A DNA stretch of 64,000 bases from Oscillospiraceae bacterium (GTDB lineage: Bacteria; Bacillota; Clostridia; Oscillospirales; Oscillospiraceae), in contig SVLT01000008.1 of assembly GCA_015067845.1 (NCBI GenBank), forward strand, positions 1 through 64,000, written 5' to 3'. Shown in pieces: positions 57,958-64,000 of the stretch. A program made the translations under genes and the position numbers. Position 1 is the stretch's first letter, and the number at the start of each line of letters is the position of its first letter. The notes under the pieces are model-generated. The model did not search any database, was not told where the DNA came from, and was given only the letters and a program-made list of their open reading frames with translations.

Positions 57958-59910
57958 ATGCCCAAAATTATTAAGCTTTCCCAACATGTTGCCAACTTGA
58001 TTGCCGCCGGTGAAGTGGTGGAGCGTCCTGCGTCCGTTGTCAAGGAGCTGCTGGAAAACGCGGTGGATGCCGGTGCGTCCAAGGTCACTGTGGAGATCAA
58101 GGACGGCGGCATGACCTTCCTGCGTGTCACCGACAACGGCTGCGGCATGGCACCGGAGGATGCCCGGACGGCATTTTTGCGCCACGCGACCTCCAAACTA
58201 CGCACCGCTGAGGATCTGGCCGCCATCGGCACCATGGGCTTCCGGGGTGAGGCTTTGGCAGCCATTGCTTCCGTCAGCCGCATTGATCTGATGACCAAAA
58301 CTCCCGGCAGCACAGCAGGAACGAATCTTTCTCTGGAAGCCGGAACGATTACCGAGGAGTCCGAGGTGGGTTGCCCTGATGGCACCACCATTATCGTCCG
58401 GGATCTGTTTTTCAACACCCCAGCCCGGATGAAATTCATGAAAGCCGATACCGTGGAGGGTGGCCGTGTCACCGCCGCTGTGCAATTGCAGGCGCTGGCC
58501 CATCCAGAGGTAGCCTTCCAGTATCTGCGGGACGGAAAGCAGATCCTCTCCACCCCCGGCTCGGGGAAGCTGGAGGATGCGGCGTACTGCGTCTATGGCC
58601 GGGATCAGGCAAAAATGGTGGCTGTGGAAAGCCGCTGGGAGGGGTATACCCTCACCGGCTTTGTGTCCAAACCCACCGACGCCCGGCCCAGCCGGAATAT
58701 GCAGACATTTTTCGTCAATGATCGCCCTGTGCGTTCCAAATTGTTGATCTCCGCCCTGGAAGAAGCCTACCGCAATCAGCTGATGGTGGGCAAATTCCCG
58801 GCTTGCGTGCTGCATTTGCGGCTGCCTGCCAATGCGGTGGATGTGAATGTCCATCCTGCCAAAACGGAAGTGAAGTTTTTGCAGGAAAAGGCGGTTTTTG
58901 ACTGTGTGCACTACGGTGTGCTGGGGGCGCTGAACAAACAGGTGGACAGACCTCAGGTGCAGTTCAAGCCCAACACCACTTACACCGCCGCACCCACTGC
59001 CAACGATATGTCATTGCAAGCCGGTGCGCACACCGGTGCGGCAATCCCCTCCAATACTGCAACACCCAAGAAAGAACCCTTCTTCCGCACCATGACTGCG
59101 GATGAATTCAAGAATTTCTCCGCCGCTGTGCAGTCCGCCCCTCAGCCGAAAAAGGAAACTGCCGCGGCAACATTCCTTGCGGTAGAGCGTCAGCAGAGTG
59201 TTTCTGTACGGGAAACTGTGGCGATTCCCTCTGCCGCACCTCAAAAAACAGAATGTCATCGCGAGCCAGTGGCCGATGTCAGAAGTGTCCGGGAGATCGC
59301 CACGGAAGAACCGGAACAGACCGCCATAGAAATGCCTGTGGAGATCCCCTGGCGGATGGTGGGTGAGCTCTACAATTCTTACATTTTAGTGGAGCAGGGC
59401 GAGGACGCATTCCTCATCGACAAGCACGCCGCCCATGAGCGAATTCTTTTCGAGAAGCTGAAAGCAAATCAAGAGACCATCTCCTCTCAGATGCTCCTCT
59501 CCCCCATTACTGTTCGGCTCAGTCCGGAGGGCGCGGCAGAGCTGCTGAGCAATACTGCCATGCTCCGGGAGCTGGGCTTTGAAATCGAGGAATTTGGCGA
59601 CAACACCGTGCTTCTGCGGCAAATTCCCATGGATCTGGATGCAGCAGATGCACCGGATGCAGTGGAAACCCTGGCTGCCGATCTTCTCCGGGGACGCCGG
59701 GAAAAAGCAGACACCGTCCGGGATGAGATATTGCATACAGTGGCCTGCAAGGCCGCCATCAAAGCCGGCTGGGTCAATGACGAAAAGGAGCTGTTGGCTC
59801 TGGTAAAACAGGTCATGGCCCGTGAGGATCTGAAATACTGCCCTCATGGCCGACCCATTTGCATCACACTCAGTAAAAAACAACTGGAAAAACAGTTTAA
59901 ACGTTCGTAA
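57958..59910 (+). CDS. mutL: DNA mismatch repair protein MutL
   Basis: IKLSQHVANLIAAGEVVERPASVVKELLENAVDAGA; DNGCGM; TMGFRGEALAAIASVS. Confidence 0.98.
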   Translation: MPKIIKLSQHVANLIAAGEVVERPASVVKELLENAVDAGASKVTVEIKDGGMTFLRVTDNGCGMAPEDARTAFLRHATSKLRTAEDLAAIGTMGFRGEALAAIASVSRIDLMTKTPGSTAGTNLSLEAGTITEESEVGCPDGTTIIVRDLFFNTPARMKFMKADTVEGGRVTAAVQLQALAHPEVAFQYLRDGKQILSTPGSGKLEDAAYCVYGRDQAKMVAVESRWEGYTLTGFVSKPTDARPSRNMQTFFVNDRPVRSKLLISALEEAYRNQLMVGKFPACVLHLRLPANAVDVNVHPAKTEVKFLQEKAVFDCVHYGVLGALNKQVDRPQVQFKPNTTYTAAPTANDMSLQAGAHTGAAIPSNTATPKKEPFFRTMTADEFKNFSAAVQSAPQPKKETAAATFLAVERQQSVSVRETVAIPSAAPQKTECHREPVADVRSVREIATEEPEQTAIEMPVEIPWRMVGELYNSYILVEQGEDAFLIDKHAAHERILFEKLKANQETISSQMLLSPITVRLSPEGAAELLSNTAMLRELGFEIEEFGDNTVLLRQIPMDLDAADAPDAVETLAADLLRGRREKADTVRDEILHTVACKAAIKAGWVNDEKELLALVKQVMAREDLKYCPHGRPICITLSKKQLEKQFKRS

Positions 59911-59928
59911 GCCTGCGGCGCAGCCGCC

Positions 59929-60091
59929 TTGGCTCCCCTTGTGAGGGGAGCTGGACAAAATCTTCGATTTTGGACTGAGGGGTAGTCTCTCCCCCAGTCA
60001 GCCTATTGACGAATGTATACTTGCCACTGGCAAGTATGACAATTAACATTCGCTCCGCTATGGCTGACAGCCCCCTCCTCAGAGGGGGCCA
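59929..60091. repeat. Intergenic nested-hairpin repeat (family B)
   Basis: ggctccccttgtgaggggagctg...gactgagggg...ATACTTGCC-act-GGCAAGTAT...gctgacagccccctcctcagagggggcc. Confidence 0.8.
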
Positions 60092-60121
60092 AGATACTGC
60101 AAACAAAAAGGAGATATAGCA

Positions 60122-60577
60122 ATGGCACGATCAGAACAGGCGATCTTCACCAACCTGTGCATGGTATATGACGACGCCGGAAATATTCTGGTGGAGGATC
60201 GGCTGGATCCCAGTTGGCCGGGGCTGTGCTTTCCTGGCGGACATGTTGAGCCGGGCGAATCCTTTGTGGAGGCGGTCATCCGGGAAGTCCGGGAAGAAAC
60301 CGGTCTGACCATTGAGAATCCTAAACTCTGTGGTACCAAGCAATTCCAGACCGAGCGCGGAGAACGGTATGTGGTATTCTTTTACAAGACCAATCAATTC
60401 TCCGGCGAACTCCATTCTTCCGATGAGGGCAAGGTGTTTTGGATCCCTCGAAAAGATTTGGACAAGTACACCCTTGTGGATGATTTTCTGGATATGGTCA
60501 AGGTATTTGAAAGTGACGATCTGTCCGAATTCATGTACTACATTGAAAACGACCAATGGAAATTGAAATTGTTATAA
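60122..60577 (+). CDS. NUDIX hydrolase (8-oxo-dGTPase-like)
   Basis: GGHVEPGESFVEAVIREVREETGL Nudix box; SD AAGGAGATATAGCA-ATG. Confidence 0.9.
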   Translation: MARSEQAIFTNLCMVYDDAGNILVEDRLDPSWPGLCFPGGHVEPGESFVEAVIREVREETGLTIENPKLCGTKQFQTERGERYVVFFYKTNQFSGELHSSDEGKVFWIPRKDLDKYTLVDDFLDMVKVFESDDLSEFMYYIENDQWKLKLL

Positions 60578-60602
60578 TATATCATTGCGGTGCAACCGCA
60601 AA

Positions 60603-60770
60603 ACCTTCCCCCGAGGGGAAGGTGGCCGAGCATATGCGAGGTCGGAAGAGGAATACGGGCAGTAATGTTGGATGATTGCCGCTGTATAGGCATATTCCTG
60701 TTTCGGTTCTGCCGCCGTTCCTCTCCCGTCTTTTTGCTTCGCAAAAATCCACCCTCCCCCCGGGGGAGGG
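60603..60770. repeat. Intergenic nested-hairpin repeat (family B)
   Basis: accttcccccgaggggaaggtgg...tttttgcttcgcaaaaatccaccctccccccgggggaggg. Confidence 0.75.
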
Positions 60771-60790
60771 GTCATGAGGAGGTATCGTCC

Positions 60791-61726
60791 ATGGACAACA
60801 TCATATGTATCGCCGGGCCGACTGCCTCCGGAAAGACTGCGTTGGCGGTGGAGCTTGCCAAGGAATTGAACGGCGAGGTCATCTCCTGCGACTCCATGCA
60901 GATCTACCGCCGCATGGACATCGGCACCGCCAAGCCCACAAAGGAAGAAATGCAGGGCATCGTTCATCACATGCTGGATGTGGCTGAGCCGGATGAGGAT
61001 TTCTCCGTCAGCCGGTACTGTGAGATGGCTACGCCCATCTTGGACGACATTCTGGCCCGGGGTAAGACCGCCATCATTGCCGGCGGCACCGGGCTATACA
61101 TGGACTCCCTCATCCGGGGAAATGATTTTGCCCCCTATCCCTCCACCGGCGCAAGAGAGCGTCTGGAAAAAGAAGCGGACGAAAAGGGAATGGATGTTAT
61201 GTTAACCAAACTGCGGGCCATTGACCCGGTGGCTGCTGAAAAGCTCCACCTTGCCGACCGTAAGCGGATCATCCGGGCATTGGAGGTTTTTGAGGAGACC
61301 GGGGAGACCATCACCGCCCACAATCTGCGCACTCAGGCCATTCCGCCCCGGTACAGTCCCTTGTGGCTGGGGCTGGATTTCGAGCCCCGGCAGGCTCTCT
61401 ATGACCGCATCGATCTGCGTGTGGGTCTGATGCTGGAACAGGGCTTGGTGAAAGAAATCCAGGAGCTTTTGTCCTCCGGAATCCCGGCCAAATGCACCGC
61501 CATGCAGGCCATCGGCTACAAGGAATTTGTGGCTGCATTGGAAGGAAACGGCACAATCGAAGAGGCCGCAGACGAGGTGCGCAAGGCCTCCCGGCATTAC
61601 GCCAAGCGGCAGCTGACCTGGTTCCGCCGCAATCCCGCAATGAATTGGCTGACCCGGCACGGGGGCGAAGATTTTTCTGAAATTCTCCGGCAGGCCAGAC
61701 AGCTTGCGTGCCAATTCGACAAGTGA
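60791..61726 (+). CDS. miaA: tRNA dimethylallyltransferase
   Basis: MDNIICIAGPTASGKTALAVELAKELNGEVISCDSMQIYRRMDIGTAKP. Confidence 0.97.
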   Translation: MDNIICIAGPTASGKTALAVELAKELNGEVISCDSMQIYRRMDIGTAKPTKEEMQGIVHHMLDVAEPDEDFSVSRYCEMATPILDDILARGKTAIIAGGTGLYMDSLIRGNDFAPYPSTGARERLEKEADEKGMDVMLTKLRAIDPVAAEKLHLADRKRIIRALEVFEETGETITAHNLRTQAIPPRYSPLWLGLDFEPRQALYDRIDLRVGLMLEQGLVKEIQELLSSGIPAKCTAMQAIGYKEFVAALEGNGTIEEAADEVRKASRHYAKRQLTWFRRNPAMNWLTRHGGEDFSEILRQARQLACQFDK

Positions 61727-61736
61727 AATCTGTTAC

Positions 61737-61772
61737 CATATGTATATCCCAAAGAAAGAAGGTATACATATG
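61737..61772 (+). promoter_or_regulatory. Hairpin sequestering the hfq start codon
   Basis: CATATGTATA(T)CC - CAAAGAAAGAA - GGTATACATATG; 12 bp with one bulge; start ATG in the 3' arm, SD in loop/stem. Confidence 0.6.
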
Positions 61773-61997
61773 TCAGAACAAATCAATTTACAGGAAGCCA
61801 TTTTAAAGGAAGTCCGCCGTGATAAGGTGCCGGTGACATTATTCCTTATGAATGGCTTTCAACTCCGTGGAATCATCACAGGCTATGACAGCTTTGTGGT
61901 GGTGCTGGTAACCGATGGCAAGCAGCAGATGATCTACAAGCACGCCATCTCCACTCTGGCACCGATTCGACCGCTGAAAGCAGCCGCGACTGCATAA
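61770..61997 (+). CDS. hfq: RNA chaperone Hfq
   Basis: INLQEAILKEVRRDKVPVTLFLMNGFQLRGIITGYDSFVVVLVTDGKQQMIYKHAISTLAP. Confidence 0.97.
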   Translation: MSEQINLQEAILKEVRRDKVPVTLFLMNGFQLRGIITGYDSFVVVLVTDGKQQMIYKHAISTLAPIRPLKAAATA

Positions 61998-62051
61998 GCG
62001 CACAGGCGACGGAGTAATATCCGTCGCCTGTTTTATTAATATGCCCCACCC

Positions 62052-62208
62052 AAGCCTTCCCCCTTGAGGGGAAGGTGTCAAAAATCTCTGATTTTTGACG
62101 GATGAGGTGTAGCCACCGTCGGTGGCGTAAAAAAACATGACGATTGCTACGCAACCTACACCTCATCAGTCAGCCTTCGGCTGACAGCTTCTCCTCAAGG
62201 AGAAGCCT
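62052..62208. repeat. Intergenic nested-hairpin repeat (family B)
   Basis: aagccttcccccttgaggggaaggtgtcaaaaatctctgatttttgacggatgaggtgta...tacacctcatcagtcagccttcggctgacagcttctcctcaaggagaagcctt. Confidence 0.85.
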
Positions 62209-62244
62209 TGTACGATCTCTTTATACACAGAAAGAAGGCTTATT

Positions 62245-62940
62245 ATGTCCATCGCTGAAAATATCGCCAAAATCCGGGCGCAAATGAACGAGGCCGCCAT
62301 TGCCGCCGGTCGTGAACCCAAGGAAATTCTCCTCTGTGCCGCCACCAAAATGAACGATGCCGACGCTGTCCGCGCCGCCATTGCCGGCGGTGTGGATGTA
62401 TGCGGCGAAAATCGGGTGCAGGAGCTGACGCAAAAGCTGTCCCAGCATGCTTATGACGGCGCGCCGGTGCATTTTATCGGCCATTTGCAGACCAACAAGG
62501 TCAAGCAGGTGGTGGGAAAAGTCGACCTCATTCAAAGCGTGGACAGTCTGCGGCTTCTGGAGGCCATCCAGAAGGAGGCCCAGCGTCAGAATATCCGTCA
62601 GGATATTTTGCTGGAAGTGAACATCGGCCAGGAGGAGAGCAAGTCCGGTTTTCATGCGGAAGAAATTCTCCCTCTTGTGAAAGAGTTTTCCAAATATCCT
62701 AACATTTGCCTACGGGGACTCATGGCAATTCCCCCCATTTCCCAAAATTCGGGGGATAATCGCAAATTTTTTGAAAAAATGTGTTCCCTCACTGTTGACA
62801 TAACGACTAAAAATGTAGATAATATATGCGTGGATATATTGTCTATGGGTATGTCCGACGATTTTGCCGACGCCATCGCCTGCGGCAGCACCATGGTGCG
62901 CATCGGAACGGCGATCTTCGGACAGCGACACTATGCCTGA
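62245..62940 (+). CDS. YggS/PROSC family PLP-binding protein
   Basis: ILLCAATKMNDADAVRAAI; GENRVQEL; HFIGHLQTNKVKQVVGKVDLIQSVDS; SMGMSDDFADAIACGSTMVRIGTAIFG. Confidence 0.95.
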   Translation: MSIAENIAKIRAQMNEAAIAAGREPKEILLCAATKMNDADAVRAAIAGGVDVCGENRVQELTQKLSQHAYDGAPVHFIGHLQTNKVKQVVGKVDLIQSVDSLRLLEAIQKEAQRQNIRQDILLEVNIGQEESKSGFHAEEILPLVKEFSKYPNICLRGLMAIPPISQNSGDNRKFFEKMCSLTVDITTKNVDNICVDILSMGMSDDFADAIACGSTMVRIGTAIFGQRHYA

Positions 62941-62976
62941 CATCCGAAACGATGAGAACATACAGGAGGAACCAAT

Positions 62977-63477
62977 ATGAGTTTTTGGGATAATGTAAAG
63001 AAGTTTGCACAGCCGTACTCCGAGGACGAGTACGATGAATATGACGAAGAGGCCGAAGGCTTCGAGGACGAACAGGAAGAGCGTCCTGCCCGCGTTCGCC
63101 GTGCACCTTTGTTCGGCGGTTCCAACGAAGAGACCCCCTCTTACAGCAACCCCAAGCCCACCGGCACCACCGCTTTCAGCGGCCAGGTTGTGAGCATGGG
63201 TAACAAGCAGGAAGTGGTTCTGTTCCACCCTGCCAATTTCAACGACACTTCCAAGGCGGCTGACGATCTGCGCAGCAGACGGGCTGTTATTGTGAATATG
63301 GAAAATGTAGATAAGGCCATGGCTCGCCGCGTGGTGGACTTCCTGTCCGGCTGCGCCTACGCTCTGGACGGCAAGGTCAAGAAGGTGGCTCAGTCCACTT
63401 ATCTGTTCTGCCCCCATAACATGGAGGTTGTGGGCGATCTGGAGAATATGCAGGCCGAAGCAGAAACCTACATCTAA
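62977..63477 (+). CDS. sepF: Cell division protein SepF
   Basis: VVLFHPANFNDTSKAADDLRSRRAVIVNMENVDKAMARRVVDFLSGCAYALDGKVKKV. Confidence 0.95.
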   Translation: MSFWDNVKKFAQPYSEDEYDEYDEEAEGFEDEQEERPARVRRAPLFGGSNEETPSYSNPKPTGTTAFSGQVVSMGNKQEVVLFHPANFNDTSKAADDLRSRRAVIVNMENVDKAMARRVVDFLSGCAYALDGKVKKVAQSTYLFCPHNMEVVGDLENMQAEAETYI

Positions 63478-63503
63478 ACTGATTTACAGAGAGAGGACAG
63501 CAT

Positions 63504-64000
63504 ATGATTACACCTCAGCAAATTGAGCAGATCTCTTTCGGTCGCGCCACCTTTGGCGGCTATGATATGCAGTCCGTGGACGAAGTCCTGGGACCCCTGA
63601 CCGAAGATTACATCACCCTCTATAAGGAAAACGCCCTGCTGAAAAGCAAGATGCGTGTTTTGGTTGCCAAGCTGGAAGAATACCGCAACAACGAGGAATC
63701 CATGAAGGATGCCATCGTCAATGCGCAAAAGACCTGTGACATCATGGTGAAAGAGGCAGAAGCCAAGTGCACCCAGATGCTCCAGGATGCCAATGCTCTG
63801 GCAGAGGAAAACACCAAGCGCGCTGATGCCCTGATCGAAGCAGAGAATGAGCGTGTGGAAGAAGCCCGTCGTGCTGCAGCCGACAAGATCGACCAGTTGG
63901 CCGAGGAGCTGGCTTCCTGCATTCATGCGCTGAACCGGATCAAGACCGCCAACGCACCTGCCCCCATCGGCAGCTCCTTCTATGATTACGACAAGGAGCC
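63504..64000 (+). CDS. DivIVA-domain protein (runs off the window)
   Basis: MITPQQIEQISFGRATFGGYDMQSVDEVLGPLTEDYITLYKENALLKSKMRVLVAKLEEYRN then coiled coil; follows sepF. Confidence 0.92.
   Translation, partial: MITPQQIEQISFGRATFGGYDMQSVDEVLGPLTEDYITLYKENALLKSKMRVLVAKLEEYRNNEESMKDAIVNAQKTCDIMVKEAEAKCTQMLQDANALAEENTKRADALIEAENERVEEARRAAADKIDQLAEELASCIHALNRIKTANAPAPIGSSFYDYDKE

Overview
A gene-dense, mostly core-genome window from a low/medium-GC Firmicute; the Clostridia/Oscillospirales assignment is inferred from gene content and not verified. Core blocks: str/rpo region (fusA partial, rpsG, rpsL, L7Ae-like, rpoC, rpoB), gdpP-rplI-dnaB-tilS-hpt-ftsH, rnj, a parE/parC-like topoisomerase pair, a GGGtGRT + NifU-like pair, rpe, degP/htrA, an LCP protein, a uxaBAC hexuronate operon with a divergent AraC regulator, miaB-mutS-CPBP-mutL-NUDIX-miaA-hfq, and yggS-sepF-divIVA (partial). 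I see no CRISPR array, transposase, prophage or biosynthetic cluster. The non-obvious signals are mostly non-coding: (1) an apparently free-standing structured RNA with its own promoter and terminator (about 34933-35093, minus); (2) a 12-bp hairpin covering the hfq start codon; (3) a terminator/antiterminator-like leader before a phosphoribosyltransferase; (4) an 11-bp palindrome with the -35 box of the GGGtGRT/NifU-like operon in its loop; (5) direct repeats at the AraC/uxa divergent promoter; (6) two families of intergenic hairpin repeats; (7) near-identical terminator hairpins bracketing accessory genes. Start sites were refined from Shine-Dalgarno positions where visible. All family names come from reading the proteins; no database search was run.
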